49,925 nucleotides of DNA from assembly GCA_041686955.1 (NCBI GenBank), contig JAWLCV010000027.1:1-49925 (forward strand), read 5' to 3'. The notes under the pieces are model-generated. The model searched no databases, had not been told where the DNA came from, and saw nothing but the letters and a program-made list of their open reading frames with translations. This document shows, in pieces, positions 8,990-16,925 of this stretch. Numbering within the stretch: position 1 is the first letter of the stretch; every line of letters begins with the position of its first letter. Origin of the DNA: UBA7803 sp041686955. GTDB taxonomy: Bacteria > Pseudomonadota > Gammaproteobacteria > Pseudomonadales > Azotimanducaceae. The translations under genes were made by a program, and so were the position numbers.

Positions 8990-10246
8990 ATGCTGAAGTT
9001 CATCGATCCGCAGATCATCGGCCTGGGCCTGGCCCTCGCCCTCGGGTTTCTGGTGGGCCTGGAGCGCGAGCGGGCTCCCGGCAAGCTGGTGGGGCTGCGC
9101 TCGTTCGCGCTCATCGGGCTCACCGGCGGGCTGGCGGGCCTGGTGGCGGATTCCTGGGGCGGCTGGGTGATCGCGGTGGGACTCGCGACCACGGCGGTGG
9201 TGGTGGTCACCCACCTGATCCTGCACCGCACCGTGGCGGGGCGGGACGATCAGGACCACGGCACCACGACCGCGCTCGCGGCCCTGGCCGTGTTCCTGAT
9301 CGGCGTGGCCTGCACCAGCGGCCATCAGGCCCCGGCCGTGGTGAGCGGCGGCGTCATCACCATCCTGCTGCACTGGAAACAGCCGCTGCACAGCCTCGCC
9401 GGGCGCATGGGGCACGACGAGTTCGGCGCCATGATCCGCTTCGTGCTCATCACCCTGGTGGTGCTGCCCGTGCTGCCGAACCAGACGTTCGGGCCCTACG
9501 ACGTGTTCAACCCGTTCCATACCTGGCTGCTGGTGGTGCTCATCGTCGGGCTGAACCTGGCCGGCTACATCGCCTTCCGGCTGCTGCGCGCGGACAGCGG
9601 CGCGGTGGTGGGCGGGCTGCTGGGCGGGCTCATCTCCAGCACCGCCACCACCGTCAGCTTCTCCGGCATGACGCGGCGGAACCGCGAGCTCTCGGCGAGC
9701 GCGGCGCTGGTCATCCTCATCGCCTCCACCGTGGTCTACGCCCGCATCGGCATCGAGCTGCTGGTTCTGGCGCCCACCCTGCTGCCTTCCGCGGCGGCGC
9801 CGCTCGGTGCCTTCGCCCTGGTGATGCTGCTGCTGTCGCTGGTGCTGTGGCCGCGGGTGCGGCGCCGCCAGGTGACGCTTCCGCCCCAGGAAAATCCGGC
9901 CCGGCTGCGGGTGGCACTCACCTTCGCCGCGTTGTACGCCGTGATCATCGTCAGCATGGCCGCGGCGCGCCAGCACCTGGGGGACGACGCCATCTACGGC
10001 GTGGCCTTCGTCTCGGGCCTCACCGACGTGGACGCGCTGACGGTCTCCATGGCCCAGCTCTTCACCGGCGGCCGCGTGAGCGCCGACCTCGCGTGGCGCT
10101 CGATCTTCCTGGCGTCCCTGTCGAACCTGCTGTTCAAGATCGGCGCCGCCAGCTTGCTGGGCGCGCCACAGCTGCGCACCTACCTCGTCAGCCTCGGCGG
10201 CGCCGCGCTCGGCGTCGGCATCGCCATGCTGCTGCTCTGGCCCTGA
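8990..10246 (+). CDS. MgtC/SapB-type DUF4010 membrane protein
   Basis: A 418-residue protein with about 11-12 hydrophobic helices. The N-terminal GLGLALALGFLVGLERER motif (about 9-26) is the MgtC/SapB signature. The remainder matches the DUF4010 fusion architecture seen in many proteobacteria, including GLTDVDALTVSMAQL around 340-354. It lies in the inner membrane; function in this branch is not established (magnesium or general transport has been suggested). It is divergent from malate synthase with 164 bp between starts, and about 65 bp separate it from the downstream methyltransferase. Confidence 0.88.
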   Translation: MLKFIDPQIIGLGLALALGFLVGLERERAPGKLVGLRSFALIGLTGGLAGLVADSWGGWVIAVGLATTAVVVVTHLILHRTVAGRDDQDHGTTTALAALAVFLIGVACTSGHQAPAVVSGGVITILLHWKQPLHSLAGRMGHDEFGAMIRFVLITLVVLPVLPNQTFGPYDVFNPFHTWLLVVLIVGLNLAGYIAFRLLRADSGAVVGGLLGGLISSTATTVSFSGMTRRNRELSASAALVILIASTVVYARIGIELLVLAPTLLPSAAAPLGAFALVMLLLSLVLWPRVRRRQVTLPPQENPARLRVALTFAALYAVIIVSMAAARQHLGDDAIYGVAFVSGLTDVDALTVSMAQLFTGGRVSADLAWRSIFLASLSNLLFKIGAASLLGAPQLRTYLVSLGGAALGVGIAMLLLWP

Positions 10247-10311
10247 CGGGACGACGATCCGCCCGGCGTGGTAAGCTCCGCGCCCGCCCGAGCCATGCAC
10301 CGGAGGACATC

Positions 10312-10923
10312 ATGGGCTGGTATCAGCGCTACGTGCTGCCGAAACTCATCGACACCGCCTGCAGCCAGAAACCCATGCGCGAGCTGCGCTCCCGCTACGT
10401 CACCCGGGCCACCGGCGAGGTGCTGGAGATCGGCATCGGCAGCGGACTCAACCTCCCCCACTACTCCGACCAGGTGGTCTCCATCACCGGCCTCGACCCG
10501 GCACCGGAGCTGACGTCCCTGGCCGAGGCGCGGGCTGCGGAGCGGCCGCAGCCCGTCACGGTGCTGCAGGTGTCCGGCGAGGAGATTCCCGCCGACGATG
10601 CCCGCTTCGACACCATCGTCTGCACCTGGACGCTGTGCTCCATTCCCAACGTCTACGCGGCGCTGCGGGAGATGCGCCGGGTGCTCAAGCCCGGCGGCCA
10701 CATGTACTTCATCGAGCACGGACGCGCGCCGGAGCCGCGGGTGGTTTCCTGGCAGCGCCGCATCGAGCCGCTGTGGAAGAAGATCGGCGGCGGCTGCCAC
10801 CTCACCCGCAAGGCGGACGAGCTGATCCGGGACGCCGGATTCACCATCACCGAGCTCGACTCGGGCTACGAGCCCGGGCCGAAGTTCGCGGCCTTCATGA
10901 CCCACGGCGTGGCGAAGAAATAG
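10312..10923 (+). CDS. Class I SAM-dependent methyltransferase
   Basis: A 203-residue Rossmann-fold methyltransferase of the UbiE/Methyltransf_11 type. SAM motif I is EIGIGSGLN (39-47), followed by the motif II-like TGLDPAPEL (about 59-67) and a CTWTLCSIPNVYAALREM segment near 103-120; KPGGHMYFIEHGR is motif III. The N-terminal GWYQRYVLPKLIDTACSQKP and late GGGCHLTRKADELI stretches are common in proteobacterial homologues of unknown substrate. The ATG at 10312 follows an AGGAGGACAT-like ribosome-binding region. Immediately after its TAG stop (14 bp) the heptad repeat block begins. Confidence 0.88.
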   Translation: MGWYQRYVLPKLIDTACSQKPMRELRSRYVTRATGEVLEIGIGSGLNLPHYSDQVVSITGLDPAPELTSLAEARAAERPQPVTVLQVSGEEIPADDARFDTIVCTWTLCSIPNVYAALREMRRVLKPGGHMYFIEHGRAPEPRVVSWQRRIEPLWKKIGGGCHLTRKADELIRDAGFTITELDSGYEPGPKFAAFMTHGVAKK

Positions 10924-10936
10924 GGCGGCGGAAGAG

Positions 10937-11002
10937 CGCTGTCCGCTATCCGCTTTCCGCTATCCGCTATCCGCTATCCGCTATCCGCTATCCGCTGTCC
11001 GC
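10937..11002. repeat. Heptad array (CCGCTAT/CCGCTTT/CCGCTGT)
   Basis: About nine tandem 7-bp units in the TATCCGC orientation, starting 14 bp after the methyltransferase stop. Variation is mostly at the base or two before TCCGC. Confidence 0.95.
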
Positions 11003-11208
11003 TGGAGCGTGGCTGCGACGTTCCAGGTGTTCGGATTTCGGCTGTCGGCTTTCGGCTTTCGGCAAGAGGCGCATCGCCAGAATCTGGTGTGATGCTTTCT
11101 GCTGATGGCTGATCGCTGATCGCTGTCCGCTTGCACAAGCGATCAGCGTTCGGCGATCAGCAACGCAGACGCTTCGCCGGCGGAGGGGCCAACGACGCGA
11201 GCGAGCGG

Positions 11209-11350
11209 GCCGGAAAGCGAATTTCAGCGGCCATTGTCGCGCCGCCGAGCGGCGCAGATTGACGCCCGCGAGCGGTGCCGCGGGCGGCAACTCTGCGAAG
11301 CGAGGGAACCGCGGAGCGGCGGCGCGAGGACACGAAATTCGCTTTCCGGC
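11209..11350. repeat. Palindromic repeat element, intact copy (E2)
   Basis: The 17-bp ends (11209-11225 and 11334-11350; left end GCCGGAAAGCGAATTTC) are perfect inverted repeats around a roughly 108-bp GC-rich core. It is homologous with the element at 4084-4241. The matching site in the second tandem unit (11833-11841) holds only a 9-bp TCGATTTGC, so the element is present in one unit and absent or collapsed in the other. Confidence 0.8.
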
Positions 11351-11417
11351 GCGATCGCGGCGCCGTTAGCGATTCCGCTGCGAAGGCCACTCTTGCTGAC
11401 TGCTGGTCGCTATCCGC

Positions 11418-11517
11418 NNNNNNNNNNNNNNNNNNNNNNNNNNNNNNNNNNNNNNNNNNNNNNNNNNNNNNNNNNNNNNNNNNNNNNNNNNNNNNNNNNN
11501 NNNNNNNNNNNNNNNNN
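11418..11517. other. Assembly gap (100 N) with overlapping contig ends
   Basis: Exactly 100 N. The 99 bp before it (11319-11417) are identical to the 99 bp after it (11518-11616). The contigs therefore share their ends, and the N run and one 99-bp copy are probably scaffolding artefacts, unless the real repeat number is higher. Confidence 0.9.
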
Positions 11518-11903
11518 GCGGCGCGAGGACACGAAATTCGCTTTCCGGCGCGATCGCGGCGCCGTTAGCGATTCCGCTGCGAAGGCCACTCTTGCTGACT
11601 GCTGGTCGCTATCCGCTGTCCGCTGGAGCGTGGCTGCGACGTTCCAGGTGTTCGGATTTCGGCTGTCGGCTTTCGGCTTTCGGCAAGAGGCGCATCGCCA
11701 GAATCTGGTGTGATGCTTTCTGCTGATGGCTGATCGCTGATCGCTGTCCGCTTGCACAAGCGATCAGCGTTCGGCGATCAGCAACGCAGACGCTTCGCCG
11801 GCGGAGGGGCCAACGACGCGAGCGAGCGGGCCTCGATTTGCGGCGCGATCGCGGCGCCGTTAGCGATTCCGCTGCGAAGGCCACTCTTGCTGACTGCTGG
11901 TCG

Positions 11904-13079
11904 CTATCCGCCGAACCGGGCTCTCAGCCAGTCGTTGAGGAAGAGGCCCTTCGGGTCCATCTCGCGGCGGATCTCGCAGAAACGGGCGTGGCCGGGATAC
12001 AGCCCTCCGAGCTCTGCGGCGCCGAGGGAGTGGAGCTTGCCCCAGTGAGGCCGGCCGCCGTGGTTACGGAACACCGCCTCCGCCGCGTCGAACAGCGGGC
12101 GGTAATCCCGTTCGACGCCCTGGTGCACCGACAGAGTGACGCTGTCGCGGCCGGCCGTGGTGCTCATCAGGGCATCGTCTGCCGCCAGCGTCCGGAACTC
12201 GATGGGCCAGGGCAGCCGCGGAAACCGCGCCAGCAGCAGCTCGCGCAGCTCCGCGAAGCAGTCCCAGCCGGCTTCCAGGGGCACGCAGTACTCCATCTCG
12301 TTGAAGCGGATGTTGCGCTCGCTGGGAAACACCCGGTAGGCAGGGGCCACGTATTCCCCCGCGGCCACCGCCTGCTCCGCATCGGCAGGATTCAACGCCT
12401 TCATCTCGCAGCGGTCGTCCCGGGGCGTCCAGAAGAACTCGAAGTGCCGGTTCTCCGCCACCAGCTCGTCGAGCAGCGCGCCGCACTCCTCCACCGGGCT
12501 CTCCCACATCCGCTCGTGCAGGTGAAACGCCGGCAGCAGCTCCAGGGTGACGTCCACCACCACCCCGAGCAGGCCCAGGGAGATCCTCGCCGCGGCGAAC
12601 CGGTCGCCGTCGTCCGGCGTGAGCACCACCAGGTCGCCCCCGGCGGTCACCAGGGTGACCGCACGCAGGTAGGCGGAGAGATTCGGCAGGCGACGACCCG
12701 TTCCGTGGGTGCCCGTGGCCAGCGCGCCGGCCAGGGACTGACGGTCGATGTCGCCCTGCTGCGGCAGCGACAAACCGCGCTCCCACAACTCAGGGCCCAG
12801 CGCGTGAAGCTTGGTGCCCGCGCCGATGGTGGCCCGGCAGGCGGGGGCGTCGACGCTCAGCACGCCCTCGAGCCGGTCCAGGGACAGGATGACGCCGTCG
12901 CCCCAGAACGGCACGAAGGAATGGCCGCTGCCCACGCAGCGAAGCTCGAGACCTGCCGCAGCCGCCTCCCGCAGCGTCGTCACCACCTCGTCCACGCTCC
13001 GGGGCGTCACCAGCCGGGCGCGGTGGCGCTGGCTCCCGGACCAGTTTTCCCAATGGGCCCCGGCATCGCCCCGGTTCAC
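11904..13079 (-). CDS. FAD-linked aldonolactone oxidase-like protein
   Basis: About 391 residues of the VAO/PCMH flavoprotein superfamily. Its D-arabinono/L-gulono-lactone oxidase traits are the FAD-binding VGSGHSF (49-55), where His53 corresponds to the covalent flavin His of eukaryotic relatives, and GIG-like TGTHGTGR in the FAD domain. An ALO-type C-terminal domain follows, with FLNDWLRARFGG at the end. The GTG at 13079 was chosen because a GGAG site lies about 8 bp upstream and homology starts there; the frame is open further upstream but would overlap the divergent SDR gene start. It is shorter than most relatives (about 430). The TAG stop falls inside a heptad repeat unit, so the 3' end abuts the repeat block. 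Substrate unknown. Confidence 0.82.
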   Translation of the reverse strand: MNRGDAGAHWENWSGSQRHRARLVTPRSVDEVVTTLREAAAAGLELRCVGSGHSFVPFWGDGVILSLDRLEGVLSVDAPACRATIGAGTKLHALGPELWERGLSLPQQGDIDRQSLAGALATGTHGTGRRLPNLSAYLRAVTLVTAGGDLVVLTPDDGDRFAAARISLGLLGVVVDVTLELLPAFHLHERMWESPVEECGALLDELVAENRHFEFFWTPRDDRCEMKALNPADAEQAVAAGEYVAPAYRVFPSERNIRFNEMEYCVPLEAGWDCFAELRELLLARFPRLPWPIEFRTLAADDALMSTTAGRDSVTLSVHQGVERDYRPLFDAAEAVFRNHGGRPHWGKLHSLGAAELGGLYPGHARFCEIRREMDPKGLFLNDWLRARFGG

Positions 13080-13197
13080 GTCCGTCTCCGGCGTTCCGGC
13101 CCGCCGGCCCCCACCTGCGCCATGATCGGCCTCCTCTCCTCGAGCGTCCGGGAACGAATCCGTTAACCTTACTGCAGTTTCAACCACAGGAGCGCAC

Positions 13198-13905
13198 GTG
13201 AGCGAGAAACGGATGCAAGCCGGCGCCGGCCGGCTGACGGGCAAACGGGTGCTCGTGACCCAGGCCGACGACTACATGGGGCCAGCGACCGTGGACCTGT
13301 TCCGCCGCGAAGGGGCCGAGGTCGTCGCCGATGCCCGGGACCTCACCCGACCCGGCGCCTGCGAAGCCCTGGTGGCGGAGGCGGGCCGCGTCGACGTGCT
13401 GGTGGCCAACCTGGCCGCCCCCAACTTCAGCGGCCAGACGGTGGAGGCCGTGGACGACGCCATGTGGGCCACGGCCTTCGACGTCATGGTGCACCCCCTG
13501 CACCGGCTCACCCGCGCGGTGCTCCCGCAGATGCGGGCAAGACGGCGCGGCAAGATCGTGGTCTACGGCAGCGCGGTGGCGCTCAAAGGGATGAAGACCC
13601 TGTGCGCCTACAGCGCCGCCCGGGCCGCTCAGGTGGGCTACGTGCAGTCGGTGGGGGTGGAGGTGGCGCCGGACAACGTGCAGGTGAACCTGATCGCCCA
13701 GAACTACGTGGAGAACCCGGTGTACTACCCGCCGGAGCTCCTGGCCAACGAGCGCTTTCAGGCCTCGCTCTCGCGCCAGGTCCCCCTCGGGCGACTGGCC
13801 ACGGCCGAGGAGGATGCCCGCTTCGCGCTGTTCCTCGCCAGCGACGAGAGCGACTTCTTCGTCGGCCAGGCCATCCCCTTCAGCGGCGGTTGGGTTCAGC
13901 GATAA
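13198..13905 (+). CDS. Halohydrin dehalogenase-like SDR protein (Ser-Tyr-Arg triad)
   Basis: A 235-residue SDR-fold protein lacking a normal NAD(P) glycine motif. In its place is Thr21-x4-Tyr26-x-Gly28 (TQADDYMG), the anion-pocket signature used to find halohydrin dehalogenases. The catalytic set is Ser125-x12-Tyr138-x3-Arg142: Arg stands where true SDR reductases have Lys. Further likeness to HheA/HheC-type enzymes, recalled from memory, is in the IAQNYVENPVYYP segment (about 166-178), VPLGRL and VGQAIPFSGGW. Such enzymes convert vicinal halohydrins to epoxides and halide without a nicotinamide cofactor and open epoxides with azide, cyanide or nitrite. Start is GTG with AGGAGCG upstream. The next gene is an HpaB-like flavoprotein 44 bp downstream. 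Activity itself is not shown by sequence. Confidence 0.82.
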   Translation: MSEKRMQAGAGRLTGKRVLVTQADDYMGPATVDLFRREGAEVVADARDLTRPGACEALVAEAGRVDVLVANLAAPNFSGQTVEAVDDAMWATAFDVMVHPLHRLTRAVLPQMRARRRGKIVVYGSAVALKGMKTLCAYSAARAAQVGYVQSVGVEVAPDNVQVNLIAQNYVENPVYYPPELLANERFQASLSRQVPLGRLATAEEDARFALFLASDESDFFVGQAIPFSGGWVQR

Positions 13906-13949
13906 CGTGTTATAAGATTTTTTGCGCCAGCCAGCGGGAGAGACTTCTG

Positions 13950-15341
13950 ATGATGACGGGGAACGAGTACCGGGCGTCGCTCGACGACGGCCGCGAGACC
14001 TATTTCGAGGGCGAGCGGGTGGACAACGTGGCCGCTCACCCGCTGCTCGGGCAGACCGTGGACTCCGCCGCGGCCGGCTACGACCGGTTCTACGACCCCA
14101 CCCCGGGCGCCGTGGGCGCCTTCATGAAGGTCCCCTCCTCCGCCGCGGAGCTGCGCGAGCAGGTGGAGCTGCACGAGTCGGTGGATCTGCTGACCCACGT
14201 CACCTACGCCTCCATCATGACCCTGCTCACCGCCGCCGACCGCATCGAGGCCACCCTGCCGGAAAACGCCTCGCGCATCCGGGCCTACGTGAAGGACGCC
14301 CAGCAGCGCGACATCCGCATGACCCAGTGCATCACCGACTCCAAGGGCGACCGGAGCCGGCGGCCGAGCCAGCAGGACGATCCCGATCACTACGTCCGGG
14401 TGGTGGGGCGGCGCGACGACGGCATCGTCATCCGCGGCGCGAAGCTGCACATATCCGCCGCCTCCATGGGGCACGAGCTGATGACCATCCCCACCAAGTC
14501 CATGAAGCCCGGCGAAGAAGACTACTCGGTGGCCTGCATGGTGCCGGTGAACGCGCCGGGGGTGAAGATCATCAACACCACCTACGCGCCGCGCCACGAG
14601 GACACCCGGGACTTCCCGATCTCGGGCCACCACCACACCCCGGAAGGGTTCGTCATCTTCGACGACGTGTTCGTGCCCACCGAGCGGGTGTTTCTCGACG
14701 GCCACCCGGAGCTGGCCGGCGTCTTCGCCCATTCCCTGGGCCTGTGGGAACGGCTCGGCGGGCTGGCGGGCATGGCGCGCAGCTACGACGCCCTGGTGGG
14801 GTTCGCCCAGCTCATATCGGAAGCCAACGGCCTGGATCGGGTGAGTCACATCCGCGAGAAGATCTCCGAGATGCTCATCAACGCCACCCTCATCCGTGCG
14901 TCGCTGGAGGCCGCCATCGAGAACTGCCACGTCACTTCCGACGGCGCGGCATTTCCGGACGAGCTCTACACCAACGCCGGCAAGTACCACGGCGCCGCCA
15001 ACTGGTCGCTGATGGTTCGTCACCTGCACGACATCGGCGGCGGCAGCATTCTCACCGCTCCCGCCATCGCCGATCTGGAAAACCAGGAAGTGGGTCACCT
15101 GGCGCGCAAGTACATGGGCACCCTGCAGGCCGTGGACGGCAGCTATCGCACCCGTCTGTTCCACGCCATCCGCGACTACACCGCCGATGCCTTCGGCGGC
15201 TGGAACGCCGTGACCAACATCCAGGCCGGCGGCGGGCTCTACGCCCAGCGCATCGTCTCGCGGCTGCACTACGACATGGAGCGCGCCAAGGAGACCGCGC
15301 TGAAGACCGCGCGCATGGAGGAGTTCATCGGTCAGGTTTGA
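13950..15341 (+). CDS. HpaB / 4-hydroxybutyryl-CoA dehydratase-family flavoprotein
   Basis: A 463-residue protein of the 4-hydroxyphenylacetate 3-hydroxylase N- and C-domain family with an acyl-CoA dehydrogenase-like fold. Family segments are TQCITDSKGDRSRRPSQQ, RGAKLHISAASMGHELM and VIFDDVFVPTERVF. The segment where 4-hydroxybutyryl-CoA dehydratase has its paired cluster cysteines reads THVTYASIMTLLTAADR, with no Cys, so a [4Fe-4S] dehydratase is unlikely and a flavin hydroxylase or an uncharacterised flavoenzyme is more plausible. ATG at 13950 has GGGAG 9 bp upstream; an adjoining ATG at 13953 is also possible. It follows the halohydrin dehalogenase-like gene by 44 bp and likely shares its transcript. 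Confidence 0.82.
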   Translation: MMTGNEYRASLDDGRETYFEGERVDNVAAHPLLGQTVDSAAAGYDRFYDPTPGAVGAFMKVPSSAAELREQVELHESVDLLTHVTYASIMTLLTAADRIEATLPENASRIRAYVKDAQQRDIRMTQCITDSKGDRSRRPSQQDDPDHYVRVVGRRDDGIVIRGAKLHISAASMGHELMTIPTKSMKPGEEDYSVACMVPVNAPGVKIINTTYAPRHEDTRDFPISGHHHTPEGFVIFDDVFVPTERVFLDGHPELAGVFAHSLGLWERLGGLAGMARSYDALVGFAQLISEANGLDRVSHIREKISEMLINATLIRASLEAAIENCHVTSDGAAFPDELYTNAGKYHGAANWSLMVRHLHDIGGGSILTAPAIADLENQEVGHLARKYMGTLQAVDGSYRTRLFHAIRDYTADAFGGWNAVTNIQAGGGLYAQRIVSRLHYDMERAKETALKTARMEEFIGQV

Positions 15342-15344
15342 CGC

Positions 15345-15992
15345 TCACTCCACCGCCTGGCGCGGCCGTGACACCGGCGTGATGCGGTAGGCGCAGCGCG
15401 TGCCGCCCCCGAGCAGGTACTCGCTCCGCTCCACCCGGGCGCCGGGCCCCAGCACCTCGCGGAACAGCGCCAGCTCGTTGCTGCAGAAGCCCTGGCACGC
15501 CTTCGCCGCGGCGCAGATGGGGCAATGGTGCTCCACCAGCTCCCAGCCACGGCCGGCGCACCGGACCTCTGCCATGTACCCCTCCTCACGGCGAACGTCC
15601 GCGAGCCGCTCGACCCGCTGGGCGAGGCTCCGGGCGGACGCCAGGCGCGACCGGTACGTCTCCAGGTTGGCGCGGTAGGCGCGCTCCAGCACCGACTGCA
15701 GGGCCTTCGGCCCCAGACCCTCCTCGATGAAGCCGATGAGCCGCACCGTCAGCTCGGCGTGCGTGTCGGGAAAACGGGACCGGGCGGCCGGGGTCAGACG
15801 CCAGACCAGGCCCGGCCGTCCGACACCCGAACGCAACGTCTCGGACTGCACCAGCTCGTCCAGCGATTGCAGATGCCGCCGCACTGCCGGCACGCTGATT
15901 CCGAGCGCTTCCGCCAGCGCGCGGGTGCTGAGACTCCCCCGGGTTTTAAGCAGCATGAGCAGTCGGTCGGCGGTACGGGCGGTGTCGTTCAT
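15345..15992 (-). CDS. Cys-rich SufR/DeoR-like transcriptional regulator
   Basis: A 215-residue regulator. A winged helix-turn-helix occupies about 5-65, with recognition-helix sequence LSTRALAEALGISVPAVRRH. The C-terminal domain carries Cys145, Cys157, Cys160, Cys166, Cys170 and Cys200 in a HCPICAAAKACQGFC cluster plus TRCAYRI. This is the layout of SufR-like regulators that bind a [4Fe-4S] cluster, so redox or iron sensing is likely but unproven. It is convergent with the HpaB-like gene (3 bp between stops) and divergent from the VOC gene. The shared AT-rich upstream region has an inverted repeat overlapping a promoter, so control of both itself and the VOC gene is likely. Confidence 0.83.
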   Translation of the reverse strand: MNDTARTADRLLMLLKTRGSLSTRALAEALGISVPAVRRHLQSLDELVQSETLRSGVGRPGLVWRLTPAARSRFPDTHAELTVRLIGFIEEGLGPKALQSVLERAYRANLETYRSRLASARSLAQRVERLADVRREEGYMAEVRCAGRGWELVEHHCPICAAAKACQGFCSNELALFREVLGPGARVERSEYLLGGGTRCAYRITPVSRPRQAVE

Positions 15993-16030
15993 CGGCAGTC
16001 AGGTCCCATCGGCAGGGGCGGCTGCAATTT

Positions 16031-16094
16031 TAGAACATTTTCGTTTAATAAAAAGCTTGCCGGCCTCGCCTTTTTTGAAATATAAATGTTTCTA
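16031..16094. promoter_or_regulatory. Divergent promoter region with candidate operator half-sites
   Basis: An AT-rich island in a GC-rich window. For the plus strand, TTGCCG (16057-16062) and TATAAA (16081-16086) are 18 bp apart. TAGAACATTT (16031-16040) and AAATGTTTCTA (16084-16094) form an imperfect inverted pair, the right half overlapping the -10. Position and symmetry suit an operator for the divergently encoded SufR-like regulator. Confidence 0.55.
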
Positions 16095-16127
16095 AATAAC
16101 AACCAGCGAGCCGACACGGAGGCCTTT

Positions 16128-16538
16128 ATGAACAAGCTCGAGCACGCCAATCTGGCGGTGACCGACATCGACGCCATAACTCGATTCATGCTCGCCGCCT
16201 TCCCCCACTACTACGTGCGCGGCGAGGGCACGGACGACCACGGCCGGCCCTGGCGGCACGTGGGTGACGCGGACCATTATCTGGCGCTTACGCAGGTCAG
16301 CGGCCAGCCGGGCCGGAAGCCCTACGACGATTCCCCGGGTATGAATCACCTCGGCTGGGAGGTGGACGACGTGGCGGCCCTGGAAGCCCGGCTTCGCGCC
16401 GCCGGGTTCGCGCCGAATCTCCACATGGACGACCATCCCGCGCGCCGCCGAACCTACTTCTACGACCCGGACGGCAACGATTGGGAGTTCGTGCAATACC
16501 TGACGGAGGATCCGCAGGCCAGGCACAGCTACGCATGA
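16128..16538 (+). CDS. VOC (glyoxalase/bleomycin resistance) superfamily protein
   Basis: A 136-residue vicinal oxygen chelate protein with two beta-alpha-beta-beta-beta modules. Likely metal ligands are His6 (LEHANLAV), His74 (GMNHLGWEV) and Glu120 (DPDGNDWEFVQ). The last motif is typical of dioxygenase/lyase-type VOC members, so a catalytic role is more likely than simple drug binding, but the substrate is unknown. ATG at 16128 was preferred over upstream ATGs because a perfect GGAGG lies at 16118-16122 and family homology starts here. It is divergent from the SufR-like regulator. Confidence 0.85.
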   Translation: MNKLEHANLAVTDIDAITRFMLAAFPHYYVRGEGTDDHGRPWRHVGDADHYLALTQVSGQPGRKPYDDSPGMNHLGWEVDDVAALEARLRAAGFAPNLHMDDHPARRRTYFYDPDGNDWEFVQYLTEDPQARHSYA

Positions 16539-16631
16539 GACACGGCCACGGGTTCGACGCGATCAGGACTAACACTTCCCTAACAAAGGGCGGACTCGCT
16601 CGGCGGCGGCGCCTGCTAGAGTCACCGAATC

Positions 16632-16823
16632 ATGGCGACTCGACACAGCAGACACGACGTGCAGCGGAGCATCGAAGCGCTCGAGCACGAGTATGCGACC
16701 CGCCGCGACGGCCGCCACCAGCGCCCGCTGCCGGCCTCGGTAGCACGCGCCTACCGCATGGCCATCGCCCGCCGGACGGAGGAACTGCGCCGGCTGGACG
16801 CGGGGCCCGCAGATCCATATTGA
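16632..16823 (+). CDS. Small hypothetical protein, 63 residues
   Basis: A 63-codon frame with strong G/C preference at third positions, coding a basic, probably helical protein with no signal or membrane segment. I recognise no family, and no clear Shine-Dalgarno precedes the ATG. Codon pattern and lack of a competing gene on either strand favour a real gene, but this is uncertain. Confidence 0.4.
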   Translation: MATRHSRHDVQRSIEALEHEYATRRDGRHQRPLPASVARAYRMAIARRTEELRRLDAGPADPY

Positions 16824-16925
16824 CTCCACATTTGTTCACGGGAGTCTTCAACCTTTGCTCATAGCATGGCTCTCGGGGTGACTCGGAAACTGTGAATGCA
16901 GACACGACACGTGACAGGGAACTCG

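Larger units (their letters stand above)
10924..11903. repeat. Repeat block: heptads, 422-bp tandem unit, palindrome, assembly gap
   Basis: About 980 bp without a supportable gene. It opens with a heptad array, then carries a unit starting GCTGGAGCGTGGCTGCGACG at 11001 that recurs at 11622. Removing the 100 N and the duplicated 99 bp leaves a period of about 422 bp. Each unit includes TTTCGGC and GCTGATC heptads, a stretch ending GCGAGCGGGCC, and a closing block running from GCGATCGCGGCGCC to GCTATCCGC. The second unit lacks the palindromic core present in the first. The reading frames crossing it are low-complexity by-products of the repeats. Confidence 0.85.

Noticed and set aside
10938..11905. 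Several ORFs with repeated RYPLSA-type sequence
   Set aside because: They are translations of the 7-bp arrays and of the tandem unit, with no family features, and run through N.
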